Positions 35,310 to 44,473 of a stretch of DNA of 64,000 nucleotides are shown piece by piece. Where the stretch lies: positions 62,001 to 126,000 of the forward strand of contig CAIMRY010000006.1 in assembly GCA_903843965.1 (NCBI GenBank), read 5' to 3'. The notes beneath the pieces were generated by a model. That model saw only the letters and a list, made by a program, of their open reading frames with translations. It had not been told where the DNA came from and did not search any database. Within the stretch, counting starts at the first letter, position 1; each line of letters opens with the position of its first letter. Position numbers and translations under genes: made by a program. Origin of the DNA: an uncultured delta proteobacterium (lineage in GTDB: Bacteria; Desulfobacterota; Desulfovibrionia; Desulfovibrionales; Desulfovibrionaceae).

Positions 35310-35756
35310 ATGGACGAGACAAGCGAGCAGCAGCGGACCATGGTCCGCCTGCACCTCTGGATGGAGCGCGGCGGCGACACTGTCTTTGGCATGGGCCGCC
35401 TGCAGCTGCTGGAGCGCATCGAGACTTGCGGCTCGCTCAAGGCAGCGGCCGAGGAGCTGGGCATGAGCTACCGCGCGGCCTGGGGCAAACTCAAGGCCTC
35501 GGAGGAGGCCCTGGGCCTGGCCCTGGTGGAGAAGCTGAGCGGCAACAAGTCCGGCTGCCGGCTGACGGCCGAGGGTGCGGCCCTGGCCAAGGCCTTCCGC
35601 ATCTGGTTCGCCGAGGTGGAGCGATACGCCGTGAGCCGCGCCGGAGCCCTGTTCCCCTTTGTCTGCTGCCCCTTCCAGGAGCGCACGCGCCGGGGCAAGG
35701 CCAAGGCCAAAATCGCTGCCCCGGATTTATGTGCTACACAAAACATAGCAAAATAA
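35310..35756 (+). CDS. ModE-type winged-helix regulator without a ligand domain
   Basis: The 148 residues match the N-terminal DNA-binding domain of ModE: LLERIETCGSLKAAAEELGM, then SYRAAWGKLKASEEALG, LVEKLSGNKSGCRLTAEG. The molbindin (TOBE) domains that bind molybdate in E. coli ModE are absent. A short tail with Cys-Cys (FPFVCCPF) follows the DNA-binding part. The ATG follows GGAGGAGG 22 bases after the FmdE-MoeA stop, so they share an operon. Positioned between two palindrome-bearing units, it is the best candidate to bind the TATGYCA palindromes, perhaps with the FmdE-MoeA protein as cofactor sensor. Confidence 0.85.
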   Translation: MDETSEQQRTMVRLHLWMERGGDTVFGMGRLQLLERIETCGSLKAAAEELGMSYRAAWGKLKASEEALGLALVEKLSGNKSGCRLTAEGAALAKAFRIWFAEVERYAVSRAGALFPFVCCPFQERTRRGKAKAKIAAPDLCATQNIAK

Positions 35757-35767
35757 TTGAGAAAAGT

Positions 35768-35803
35768 TTGACGAAAAGACAGACCTATGCCATATCTGGC
35801 ATA
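35768..35803 (+). promoter_or_regulatory. fdhA promoter with palindrome site B
   Basis: TTGACG (35768-35773) is followed 18 bases later by a perfect palindrome TATGCCA-TATC-TGGCATA (35786-35803) that covers the expected -10 position, a layout that suits repression. The distance between TTGACG and the palindrome is the same as at 41023-41058. Confidence 0.75.
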
Positions 35804-35875
35804 CTCAGGCCCGGAGACGGGGCCGGGGCCCCGCTTTTTCTGCCGGGGCCTGATCGGTTGAACCAAGGAGGACCA

Positions 35876-38800
35876 ATGAGCGTATCACGGCGAGGGTTCA
35901 TCAAACTGCTCGGGGCGGGCACAGCCTGCCTGGGGCTGTCGCAACTGGGGCTTGACCTGAAGCCCGCGCAGGCCTATGCCGCGCGGCTGAAGACCGAGGG
36001 CTGCAAGGAGATCATCTCCATCTGCCCGTTCTGCTCGTGCTGTTGCAACACGCTGGTCAGCGTCAGGGACGGCAAGATCATCAACATCGAGGGCGACCCG
36101 GACTACCCGATCAGCGGCGGCGGCCTCTGCGCCAAGGGCGCGGCCCTGCGCTCCCTGCACGTCAGCGAGAAGCGGCTCACCAAGCCCCTGTACCGCGCCC
36201 CCGGCAGCTCCAAGTGGGTGGAGAAGGACTGGGATTGGATGCTCGAGAAGATCGCGCGCAAGGTCAAGGACCAGCGCGACCGCGACTTCATGCTGAAGAA
36301 CGAGGCCGGCCTTGAGGTCAACCGCCTTGAGTCCGTGTTCTCCCTGGGCACCTCCCAGATGAGCAACGAAGAGTGCGCAGTGACGCACCAGGCCATCCGC
36401 AGCCTGGGCATCGTCCACATCGACCACCAGGCCCGAATCTGACACAGCCCCACTGTACCGGCTCTGGCAGAGTCGGTTGGTCGCGGCGCAATGACTCAGT
36501 CTTACACGGACATCGCCAATGCCGATGCCGTCCTGATCATGGGCAGCAACTGTGCTGAACACCATCCCATCGCCTTTCGTTGGGTGCTCAAGGCCAAGGA
36601 AGCAGGCGGCGTGGTCATCCACGTTGACCCCAAGTTCTCGCGCACCTCGGCCCGCAGCGACTTCCACGTACCCTTGAGAAGCGGCACAGACATCGCCTTC
36701 CTGGGCGGCATGTGCAAGTACATCCTGGACAAGAAGCTGTTCTTCGCCGACTACGTGCTGAACTACACCAACGCGAGCTTTTTGGTGGGCGAGAAGTACT
36801 CCTTCAAGGACGGCCTGTTCTCCGGCTTCGACGCCTCCAAGAAGAAGTACGACCAGAGCCAGTGGGCCTTTGAAAAGGACGAGAAGGGCATGGTCAAGCG
36901 CGACAAGACGCTGGCCAACCCCAGGTGCGTCATCAATGTGCTGAAGAACCACTACGAGCGCTACACCCTGGACCTCGTGTCCCAGGTCACCGGCGTGTCC
37001 AAAGATAACCTGCTGAAGGTGTACGACGCCTTCGCCGCCACCGGCAAGCCGGACAAGGCCGGAACCATGCTCTACGCCCTCGGCTGGACCCAGCACACCG
37101 TCGGCGTGCAGAACATCCGCCTGGCCGGCATCATCCAGCTGCTCCTGGGCAACTTCGGCGTGGCCGGCGGCGGCATCAACGCCCTGCGCGGCGAGCCCAA
37201 CGTCCAGGGCTCCACCGACCACGCCCTGCTCTACGGCTACATCCCCGGCTACCACAACACGTCCATCGCCACCTGGAAGACCCTGGAAGACTACCAGAAG
37301 GCCAACACGCCGAAGACCGTGGACCCCTTGAGCGTCAACTGGTGGCAGAACCGGCCCAAGTACATCGTCAGCCTGCTCAAGGGCTGGTTCGGCGACTATG
37401 CCACCAAGGACAACGACTTCGGCTACAACCTGCTGCCCAAGCTCGATCCCGGCCAGGACTGCTCGCACCTGTTCATCTTCGACCGCATGTACCAGGGCAA
37501 GATCAAGGGCGGGTTCCTCTTTGGCCACAACCCCTGCCAGAGCTTCCCCAACACGAACAAGGTGCGCAAGGCCTGGGACAAGCTGGACTGGCTGGTGGTG
37601 GGCGAGGTGTTCCACAATGAGAGCACGGACAACTTCAAGCGCCCCGGGGCCGACCCCAAGAAGTGCAAGACCGAGATCTTCCTGCTGCCATCCGCCTACC
37701 GCGCCGAGAAGGAAGGCACCATCTCCAACTCCGGCCGCTGGCACATGTGGCACTACAAGGCCATCGATCCCATCGGCCAGTGCCGCAGCATGGGCGACAT
37801 GGTCGTGCAGATCATGGGCCGCGTGCGCGCGCTCTACGCCAAGGAAGGCGGCGCATTGCCCGACCAGGTGCTCAAGCACGAGCTGCCCGCGACCTTCAAC
37901 GCGGATGAAATGTGCAAGAAGATCAATGGCATGTTCACGCGGGACACCAAGATCGGCGACAAGGAGTACAAGAAGGGCCAGCTGGTTCCGGCCTTCCCGC
38001 TCCTTCAGACCGACGGCTCCACCACGAGCCTGAACTGGGTTTACTGCGGCGGCTACACCGAGGCCGAGGGCAACCTGGCCAAGCGCCGCGACCTGGCCCA
38101 GACCCCCATGCAGGCCAAGATCCATCTGTACCCGAAGTTCGCCTGGGCCTGGCCCGTGAACCGGCGGATTCTGTACAACCGCGCCGGCGTCGACCTGGTC
38201 GGCAACCCGTACAACCCGGACAAGGCGGTCATCGCCTGGCAGGACGGCAAGTGGGTGGGCGACGTGCCCGACGGCCCGGCCAAGCCCATGGCCCAGGGCG
38301 GCCCCTACCCCTTCATCATGCAGACCGAGGGCCACGGCCAGCTCTACGGCCCTGGCCGCGTCGACGGGCCCCTGCCCGAGCACTACGAGCCTGCGGAAAC
38401 CCCGCTCACCGTGAACCCCTTCTCCGCGCAGATGAGCAATCCGTGCATGAAGCAGGTCCACGCCAGCGAGTACGACGTGCTGTGCAAGAACGGCGACCCG
38501 CGCTTCCCCATCGTGCTGACGACCTACTGCATGACCGAGCACTGGTGCTCCGGCTCCGAAACGCGCAACGGCCCGGCCCTGCTGGAGGCCGAACCGCAGC
38601 AGTACGTGGAGATGAGCCCCCAGCTGGCCGAGGAGAAGGGAGTCAAGAACGGCGACGTGGTCGTGGTGGAGAGCCTGCGCGGCAGGGTCGAGGCCGTGGC
38701 CATGGTCACGGTGCGCATCAAGCCCTTTACCGTCATGGGCAAGACCGTGCACCTGGTTGGCATGCCCTTCGCCTTCGGCTGGACCAAGCCCAAGTGCGGC

Positions 38801-38911
38801 GACGCAGTGAACCGGCTGACCACCTCGGTGGGTGATCCGAACACCACCATCCCCGAGTACAAGGCCTGCCTGGTGAACCTGAAGAAGGCCACCAAGGTTA
38901 CTGAGCTGTAA
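35876..38911 (+). CDS. fdhA: Formate dehydrogenase catalytic subunit (selenocysteine, Mo/W)
   Basis: The 1011 residues include selenocysteine at position 189, encoded by the in-frame UGA at 36440-36442 (context HQARI-U-HSPTVPAL). It oxidises formate (or reduces CO2) in the periplasm using a bis-molybdopterin-guanine-dinucleotide metal centre. A twin-arginine signal (VSRRGFIKLLGAGTA), a [4Fe-4S] motif (CPFCSCCCN) and DMSO-reductase family blocks (ADAVLIMGSNCAEHHPIAF, GVAGGGINALRGEPNVQG, SRVNPFSAQMSNP-like end) are visible. The ATG follows AAGGAGG. An annotation that stops at the UGA would wrongly give two proteins. No cytochrome subunit follows, so it is a two-subunit FdhAB enzyme that probably hands electrons to periplasmic cytochromes c. 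Confidence 0.96.
36458..36476 (+). ncRNA. Bacterial SECIS hairpin in fdhA mRNA
   Basis: CCGGCTCT (36458-36465) pairs with AGAGTCGG (36469-36476), with one G-U pair and a GGC loop, starting 15 bases after the UGA. This is the right distance and size for a SelB-binding element that directs selenocysteine insertion. Confidence 0.85.
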
Positions 38912-38941
38912 CCACGGCCCGCAGACGAAAGGAGCGAAACC

Positions 38942-39673
38942 ATGCCCAAGGCGATACTCATAGACACCACGCGCTGCACCGCTTGCCGGGGCTGCCAGGT
39001 GGGCTGCAAGGAGTGGAAGAACTTCCCCCCCGTGGCCACCAAGCAGCGCGGCACGCATCAGAACCCCCCGGACCTCGGTCCGTACAACGTCAAGCTTGTG
39101 CGCTTCAGCGAGCACATGGAGGCCGACGGCACCGTGAAGTGGTACTTCTTCCCGGACGCCTGCCGCCACTGCCTGGACGCACCCTGCAAATCGGGCGCGA
39201 GCCTGCCGGACTCCATCATCCAGGACAAGGAGACCGGGGCGGTGATCTACACCGAGAAGACGGCCAAGGAGGACTTCGCCACCATCAAGTCCTCCTGCCC
39301 GTACGACATCCCCAGGCTGGACCCCAAGACCAAGCGCATCGTCAAATGCGACATGTGCATCGACCGCGTGCGCGCCAACCTCCTGCCCATGTGCGTGAAG
39401 TCTTGCGCCATGGGGGCCATGAGCTTCGGCGAGCGCGCCGACATGCTCAAGCTCGCGGCGCAGCGCCTGGTGGCCGTCCAGAAGGACAACCCCAAGGCCC
39501 AGCTGTGCGACATGGAGAGCGTGAGCGTGATCTACCTGGTGGCCGACGCGCCGAACATGTACCACAAGTTCGCCGTGGCCGAGGCCGCGAACACGCCCGG
39601 CATGACCCGCAAGGAGATGCTGGCCGGGGCCTTCTCCCCGTTGCGCAAGATAGCCCAGAGCTTGCAGGGGTAG
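38942..39673 (+). CDS. fdhB: Formate dehydrogenase iron-sulfur subunit
   Basis: The 243 residues have four cysteine clusters of the DmsB/FdhB type: CTACRGCQVGCKEWK, CRHCLDAPC, SSCPYDIPR and CDMCIDRVR with CVKSCAMGAM, which bind four [4Fe-4S] centres. It carries electrons from FdhA to an external acceptor. It has no own signal peptide and is presumably exported with FdhA through Tat. The ATG follows AAAGGAGCG, 30 bases after fdhA. The third cluster (SGASLPDS, where a Cys is usual) lacks one expected cysteine, as in some Desulfovibrio enzymes. Confidence 0.93.
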   Translation: MPKAILIDTTRCTACRGCQVGCKEWKNFPPVATKQRGTHQNPPDLGPYNVKLVRFSEHMEADGTVKWYFFPDACRHCLDAPCKSGASLPDSIIQDKETGAVIYTEKTAKEDFATIKSSCPYDIPRLDPKTKRIVKCDMCIDRVRANLLPMCVKSCAMGAMSFGERADMLKLAAQRLVAVQKDNPKAQLCDMESVSVIYLVADAPNMYHKFAVAEAANTPGMTRKEMLAGAFSPLRKIAQSLQG

Positions 39674-39704
39674 CGGAAAGCAAGGCCGGGACTCCATAAG
39701 CAAC

Positions 39705-39739
39705 AGGGCCGTCCGGTTTCTCCAGAGCCGGGCGGCCCT
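39705..39739 (+). terminator. Hairpin between fdhB and fdhE
   Basis: AGGGCCGTCCGG (39705-39716) pairs with CCGGGCGGCCCT (39728-39739) except for one T-G position. There is no U run, so it may be an attenuator or mRNA stabiliser rather than a full stop. Confidence 0.6.
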
Positions 39740-39790
39740 GCCATGCTTCCAACACAATTCCACCGATTCCAGACAAGGAGCAGACACGAG

Positions 39791-40723
39791 ATGCAGACCC
39801 AAGACCTTGAGACCCCGGCGGATCTGCGCTGCATCGAAACGGCGCTTTCCCGCGCCCAGGCGGAGCTGCCGGCCCTGGGCCCGCTGCTCACCGCCTTTGG
39901 CCCGCTGTTGGCCGAGCGCGCGCGCCTGCGCCAGGCCGCGCCCGGCTGGACCGGGCCAAAGCTGGTCATCGACCCCGAGCGCTACAGCCAGGGGGCCTTT
40001 GTGCTGGCCCAGACCGAGTTCGGCGGCGGGTTTGAGGACATGAGCGCGCACCTGCAAAAGGCCGCGAAAACGCTTTTGCCGGTCATGGCCCGGTCCTTTC
40101 CGGCCATCGCCGCAGAGCTTGCCGCCCTGGGCGCGGCCATAGCGGACGGCACGCTGGCCCCCCAGGCCCTGGCCGCGGCAGGCTTTGGCGAGGGCCTGGC
40201 CTCATCCGATGACATGCCCGTGCCCGGCGTTTCGGAGCAGACCCTGAATTTCGCCGCCAGTGAGCTGGTGCGGCCCTTTGTGGAGCGCCAGGCCCAGGAC
40301 CTGGCCGCTCTGGTCGAGGCCCTGCCCTGGCGCCAGGCCCATTGCCCGGTGTGCGGAGGCGCGCCGAACATGAGCGTGCTGCGGCGCACGGCAGTCGACA
40401 ACGAGTTCATCCAGGCCAACGGCGGGCGGCGCTTCCTGCGCTGTTCCTGCTGCGCCACGCAGTGGACGTACAAGCGCGTGTCGTGCCCGGCCTGCGGCTG
40501 CGAGGAGCCCGACGAGCTGATCAACCTGCGCGACCCGGCCCGCGTGCACGAACGCGCCGACGCCTGCCAGCGCTGCAAGGCCTTTGTGCTGTGCCTGAAC
40601 AGCGTGGAGCTGGCCGAGGTTCCGGACCTGGACGTGGCCGCCCTGACCATGCTGCCCCTGGAGATCCAGGCCAAGAAGCAGGGCTACGCGCCCCTGGCCG
40701 AGCATCCCTGGAGCAGCCTCTAG
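39791..40723 (+). CDS. fdhE: Formate dehydrogenase accessory protein FdhE
   Basis: The 310 residues include the rubredoxin-like cysteine pairs of FdhE: CPVCGGAPNM, CSCCATQW, CPACGCEEPDE and ADACQRCKAFVL. FdhE binds iron and is needed for maturation of formate dehydrogenase before export. The ATG at 39791 follows AAGGAG. It lies downstream of fdhAB after a GC hairpin, so its level may be lower than that of the enzyme. A cytoplasmic protein; no signal is seen. Confidence 0.9.
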   Translation: MQTQDLETPADLRCIETALSRAQAELPALGPLLTAFGPLLAERARLRQAAPGWTGPKLVIDPERYSQGAFVLAQTEFGGGFEDMSAHLQKAAKTLLPVMARSFPAIAAELAALGAAIADGTLAPQALAAAGFGEGLASSDDMPVPGVSEQTLNFAASELVRPFVERQAQDLAALVEALPWRQAHCPVCGGAPNMSVLRRTAVDNEFIQANGGRRFLRCSCCATQWTYKRVSCPACGCEEPDELINLRDPARVHERADACQRCKAFVLCLNSVELAEVPDLDVAALTMLPLEIQAKKQGYAPLAEHPWSSL

Positions 40724-41087
40724 GCCGGGGAACAGGAAGGCTGCCCGCATGGGCAATTCGTCTGAACTGGCCGTTCGGGCGATCCGGCCGCGCCCGCACC
40801 CCGCTGAAACGTGGCCAGCCCCGCCACGAACTCACGCGGCCAGCGGCCCGGCTCAAGGCCGTGCGCGCAAGCGGTTGCCGGGCGGCGCAGGGTGGACAGC
40901 CGCTGGCATTTTAGATCGACTGTAGGCCCGGCTCGGCTGTGGCCCAGGGCAACCATGCGCGGGCCAGGTCTGGCAGGAGCGGCGCGGGCCTGCGGGCGGT
41001 TTCAGGTGGCGGTTTCAAGTGGTTGACGCACCTGGCGTTGTATGTCATTTCTGACACAACAAACGCACTGACCAAACGAGGCCACCC
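40724..41087. other. 364-base gap ending in palindrome site C
   Basis: No gene is apparent in 40724-41020. The final part holds TTGACG (41023-41028) and the palindrome TATGTCA-TTTC-TGACACA (41041-41058), whose arms match at six of seven positions. Confidence 0.55.
41023..41058 (+). promoter_or_regulatory. Promoter with palindrome site C
   Basis: TTGACG lies 18 bases ahead of an 18-base palindrome of the same type as at 35786, with exactly the same spacing. It is 30 bases before the ATG of the small gene at 41088 and serves that gene and perhaps the aldehyde dehydrogenase. Confidence 0.65.
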
Positions 41088-41282
41088 ATGAAACACGATC
41101 CTTGCGCCGCCTGCGGACAAAAAACGCGCCCCGCCAACGCCCAGATCAACCGCTGCCTGCCCTTTTGCGGCCTGGGCGCACAGGAATCCCTTGCGGGCAA
41201 GGCCGCGCGCTGCGGCCTGCTCCAGCCGGAGCCGCGCCCGGCCCGCAGCGGGGAGCTTGCAGGCACGCTGATAGGCTCCTGA
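41088..41282 (+). CDS. Possible small cysteine-rich protein
   Basis: The 64 codons start with ATG behind CGAGG, 30 bases downstream of palindrome C. The first half (MKHDPCAACGQKTRPANAQI, then NRCLPFCGLG) has a CxxC pair and two further cysteines and could bind metal. The second half is Arg/Pro/Ala-rich and of ordinary high-GC composition. No family is known. It may be a real small protein in the molybdenum regulon or a leader for the aldehyde dehydrogenase gene. Only position and the cysteine pattern support it. Confidence 0.4.
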   Translation: MKHDPCAACGQKTRPANAQINRCLPFCGLGAQESLAGKAARCGLLQPEPRPARSGELAGTLIGS

Positions 41283-41610
41283 CCGGGCCCCTGGCCGGAC
41301 CCCTGGCTGGATTATTGACCGGGCATTGGCGCTGATCCTGGCGCGTTGATTCCGGCGCGCCCATCTTGGCGCAGCCACCCTGGCGCGGCCCTGTCGGCGA
41401 ACCCTGTCGGCGAAACTGGTGTCGGCGCGCTTATGCACAGGCCTCCCGGCAGGCCCGGCCCCGCCGGGCGGGAATCCGTTCAGAGCCCAGCCAGCCACTC
41501 AGCCAGCCAGCCGCCCGGCCATTTGTCCGAACAGACGCCTGGCCAGCCGCCCGAGCATCCGCCCAACCATCCGACCAACGTCCGCCGTGCCCGCCGCAAA
41601 GGAGAGATGC
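41283..41610. other. 328-base gap with short repeats
   Basis: No gene seen. The stretch has repeated TGGCCGGACCCCTGG and CAGCCAGCCACTCAG-like words and the ribosome site of the next gene (AAGGAGA at 41599). Confidence 0.35.
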
Positions 41611-43245
41611 GTGCCCAAGCCCCCAGCCCTGGCCGACCTGTTCCCCGAAGCCGCCGCAATCCCGCCCGACTACGCCGCGACCCTGCCCTGCGACAGCAAA
41701 AAATTCCTCATCGGCGGCGAGCTGCGCACCTGGGACGGACCCATGCAGGAGGTCCACTCGCCCATCATGGTGCGCCACGGGGTGCGCCACGGGGCAGAGC
41801 TTAAGCCCCTGCGCATCGGCTCCTGCCCGGTGCTGGACGGAGACACGGGCATGGCCGCCCTGGACGCGGCCTGTAAGGCCTTTGACAACGGGCGCGGCGT
41901 CTGGCCCACCATGAGCGTGGCCGGCCGCATCAAGGCCGTGGAGGACTTCGCCCTGCGCATGGCCGCCCGGCGCGAGCTGGTGGTGCGGCTCATGTCCTGG
42001 GAGATATGCAAGTCCCTGGCCGACTGCGGCAAGGAGTTCGACCGCACCGTGGACTACATCCGCGACACCGTGGCCGCCCTGAAGGAGCTGGACCGCGCCT
42101 CGTCCGGCTTTGTCATGGAGCAGGACATCCTGGGCCAGGTGCGGCGCTCGCCCCTGGGCGTGGTGCTGTGCATGGGCCCGTTCAACTATCCCCTGAACGA
42201 GACCTTCGCCACGCTGATCCCGGCCCTGATCATGGGCAACACCGTGGTGATGAAGACGCCCAAGCTGGGCCGCCTGCTCATCTTTCCCCTGCTGGACTGC
42301 TTTTGCGAGGCCTTTCCGCCCGGCGTCGTCAACGTCATCTCCGGCGGGCGGGCCATGCTCACGTCCATCATGGCCTCGGGCCGGGTCAACGTGCTGGCCT
42401 TCATCGGCACCAGCCAGGCAGCCGACGCCATGCGCGCCCTGCACCCCAAGCCCCACCGGCTGCGCTGCGTGCTCGGGCTGGAGGCCAAGAACGCGGCCAT
42501 CATCCTGGCCGACGCCGACATGAACCAGGCCGTGGCCGAGTGCCTGCGAGGGTCGCTGGCCTTCAACGGGCAGCGCTGCACGGCCATCAAGATGATCCAC
42601 GTGGCGCAAGAGCGGGCCGACGAGTTCCTGGAGCGTTTTTGCGCGGGCGTGGCCCGGCTCAAGGTGGGCATGCCCTGGGAGCCCGGCGTGGACATCACCC
42701 CCCTGCCCGAGCCCGGCAAGACGGCCTACCTGCGCGAACTGGTGGACGACGCCCTGGCCCTGGGCGCGCGGCTGGCCAATCCCGGTGGCGGGGAGGCGCG
42801 GGAGACCCTCTTTGCCCCGGCGGTGCTGTATGGCGTGGACGAGCGGATGCGCCTGCACCACGAGGAGCAGTTCGGCCCGGTGGTGCCCGTGGCCGCGTTC
42901 ACCAAGATCCAGGAGCCCCTGCGCTACGTGTCCGAGTCGAGCTACGGCCAGCAGGTCAGCCTGTTCGGCTCCGACCCGGACCGCATGGCCGCGCTCATCG
43001 ACCCGCTGGTCAACCAGGTCAGCCGCGTGAACCTGAACAGCCAGTGCCAGCGCGGACCGGACAGTTTTCCCTTCACCGGGCGCAAGGACTCGGCAGAGGG
43101 CACCCTGTCCGTGCACGACGCCTTGCGCGCCTTCTCCATCCGCTCGCTGGTGGCCGCGCGCAACGTGGACGCCAACAAGGCCATGCTCACGGCCATCCTC
43201 AATGGCCGCAAGTCCGCGTTCCTGTCCACGGACTACATCTTCTAG
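41611..43245 (+). CDS. GapN-like NADP-dependent aldehyde dehydrogenase
   Basis: The 544 residues belong to the aldehyde dehydrogenase superfamily, closest to non-phosphorylating glyceraldehyde-3-phosphate dehydrogenase: GVVLCMGPFNYPLNETFATL, GNTVVMKTPKLG, the active-site Cys323 in FNGQRCTAIK and EEQFGPVVPV. The catalytic glutamate region reads LGLEAKNAAI in place of ELGGK. The start is GTG 41611 with AAGGAGA seven bases upstream. It may supply or remove aldehydes alongside the Mo-containing aldehyde oxidoreductase, but its position within a palindrome-marked unit is the only link. True substrate unknown. Confidence 0.85.
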   Translation: MPKPPALADLFPEAAAIPPDYAATLPCDSKKFLIGGELRTWDGPMQEVHSPIMVRHGVRHGAELKPLRIGSCPVLDGDTGMAALDAACKAFDNGRGVWPTMSVAGRIKAVEDFALRMAARRELVVRLMSWEICKSLADCGKEFDRTVDYIRDTVAALKELDRASSGFVMEQDILGQVRRSPLGVVLCMGPFNYPLNETFATLIPALIMGNTVVMKTPKLGRLLIFPLLDCFCEAFPPGVVNVISGGRAMLTSIMASGRVNVLAFIGTSQAADAMRALHPKPHRLRCVLGLEAKNAAIILADADMNQAVAECLRGSLAFNGQRCTAIKMIHVAQERADEFLERFCAGVARLKVGMPWEPGVDITPLPEPGKTAYLRELVDDALALGARLANPGGGEARETLFAPAVLYGVDERMRLHHEEQFGPVVPVAAFTKIQEPLRYVSESSYGQQVSLFGSDPDRMAALIDPLVNQVSRVNLNSQCQRGPDSFPFTGRKDSAEGTLSVHDALRAFSIRSLVAARNVDANKAMLTAILNGRKSAFLSTDYIF

Positions 43246-43286
43246 CCCGGTTCCGGCGCCTGCCCTGCGGGGGAAGCGGCCACTGT

Positions 43287-43313
43287 TTGACATTGTATGC
43301 CAAAATTGACATA
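43287..43313 (+). promoter_or_regulatory. Promoter with palindrome site D
   Basis: The palindrome TATGCCA-AAAT-TGACATA (43296-43313) extends outward to TTG and CAA. TTGACA at 43287 lies just ahead of it. It precedes the MoeA-like gene by about 90 bases. Confidence 0.7.
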
Positions 43314-43405
43314 CAAAAAATAGATAAGAATCCAGACTGGCTTAGGACTCCTCCTCTCTCCGGGAACACGCCGCCACCCTCATCTGGCGGCACGAGGACG
43401 TGCGC

Positions 43406-44473
43406 ATGAGCTGGACTTCGCAGCAGCGAGAGATACCCGTTACCGAAGCCGTGGGCACCATCCTGTGCCACGACATCACCCGCATCGTGCCTGGCCCCGG
43501 TCCCTGCCGGTCCAAGGGTCCCCTGTTCCGCAAGGGCCACGTCATCACCAAGGCCGACATCCCCAAGCTGCTGCGCCTGGGCAAGGAGCACATCTTCGCC
43601 TTTGACCTGCCAGAGGGCGGCCTGCACGAGAACGACGCCGCCCTGCGCCTGGCCCGCGCCGCCAGCGGCCAAAACATCCGCCTGGCCGAGCCCGTGGAGG
43701 GCCGCATCAACCTCGTGGCGGGCATCAGCGGCCTGCTCAAGGTCGACGCGGCGCGGCTGTTGCGCGTGAACTCCCTGGACCAGATCGCCCTGGCCACCCT
43801 GCACACCAACCAGATGGTGGCCGAGGGCCAGAACGTGGGCGGCGCGCGCGTGGTGCCCCTGGTCATCGAGGAAGAGCGCGTGGCCCGGGCCGAGGACATC
43901 TGCGCCGAGGCCCCGCTGGTCCAGGTGAAGCCCCTGCGGCCCCACCGGGTGGGCGTGGTCACCACCGGCAGCGAGGTCTACTCCGGCCGCATCAAGGACG
44001 GATTTGGCCCGGTCTTGCGCGAGAAGTTCGCCCGCCTGGGCAGCGAGGTCTTCCGCCAGGTCCTGGTGTCCGACCATGTGGACATGACTGTGGCGGGCAT
44101 CCGCCTTGTGCTCGACCAGAACGCGGACATGGTGGTCTTGACCGGCGGCATGTCCGTGGACCCGGACGACCGCACCCCGCTGGCCATCCGCCAGGCCGGG
44201 GCCGAAATTTCCGTGTACGGCACGCCGGTGTTCCCCGGGGCCATGTTCCTCATCGGCCGCATAGCCAACGCCCAGGGCGTGATGGTGCCGGTGCTGGGGC
44301 TGCCCGGCTGCGTGATGTACAACCGGGCCAGCATCTTCGACCTTGTCGTGCCCCGGATCCTGGCCGGGGAGGAAGTGGCCCGCGAGGACATCGCGGCCCT
44401 GGGCCACGGCGGCTTTTGTGTCGGCTGCGCAGAGTGCCGCTATCCTGTCTGTCCGTTCGGCAAGGGCGGCTAG
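43406..44473 (+). CDS. MoeA-like molybdopterin-binding protein with Cys-rich tail
   Basis: About 355 residues. It has a MoeA N-terminal-type region (VTEAVGTILCHDITRIVPG, LLRLGKEHIFAF) and a molybdopterin-binding domain (HRVGVVTTGSEVYSGRIKDG, TGGMSVDPDDRTP, GLPGCVMYNRASIFDLVV). The end, GHGGFCVGCAECRYPVCPFG, has four cysteines in a pattern shared with the FmdE-MoeA fusion at 33540, but not with ordinary MoeA. It probably inserts or exchanges metal on molybdopterin for the aldehyde oxidoreductase encoded next. The ATG at 43406 follows GAGGA; a GTG at 43400 is possible. Confidence 0.85.
   Translation: MSWTSQQREIPVTEAVGTILCHDITRIVPGPGPCRSKGPLFRKGHVITKADIPKLLRLGKEHIFAFDLPEGGLHENDAALRLARAASGQNIRLAEPVEGRINLVAGISGLLKVDAARLLRVNSLDQIALATLHTNQMVAEGQNVGGARVVPLVIEEERVARAEDICAEAPLVQVKPLRPHRVGVVTTGSEVYSGRIKDGFGPVLREKFARLGSEVFRQVLVSDHVDMTVAGIRLVLDQNADMVVLTGGMSVDPDDRTPLAIRQAGAEISVYGTPVFPGAMFLIGRIANAQGVMVPVLGLPGCVMYNRASIFDLVVPRILAGEEVAREDIAALGHGGFCVGCAECRYPVCPFGKGG

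Noticed and set aside
35728-35747. Possible fifth palindrome (TATGT...ACATA) at the end of the ModE-like gene
   Set aside because: Its arms are only five bases and the spacing differs from the 18-base architecture of the other four.
35885-40057. A nearly 1400-codon open frame antisense to fdhAB/fdhE
   Set aside because: It is a by-product of strong third-position GC bias; its sequence is His/Gly/Ala-rich without domains and the sense strand encodes well-known proteins.
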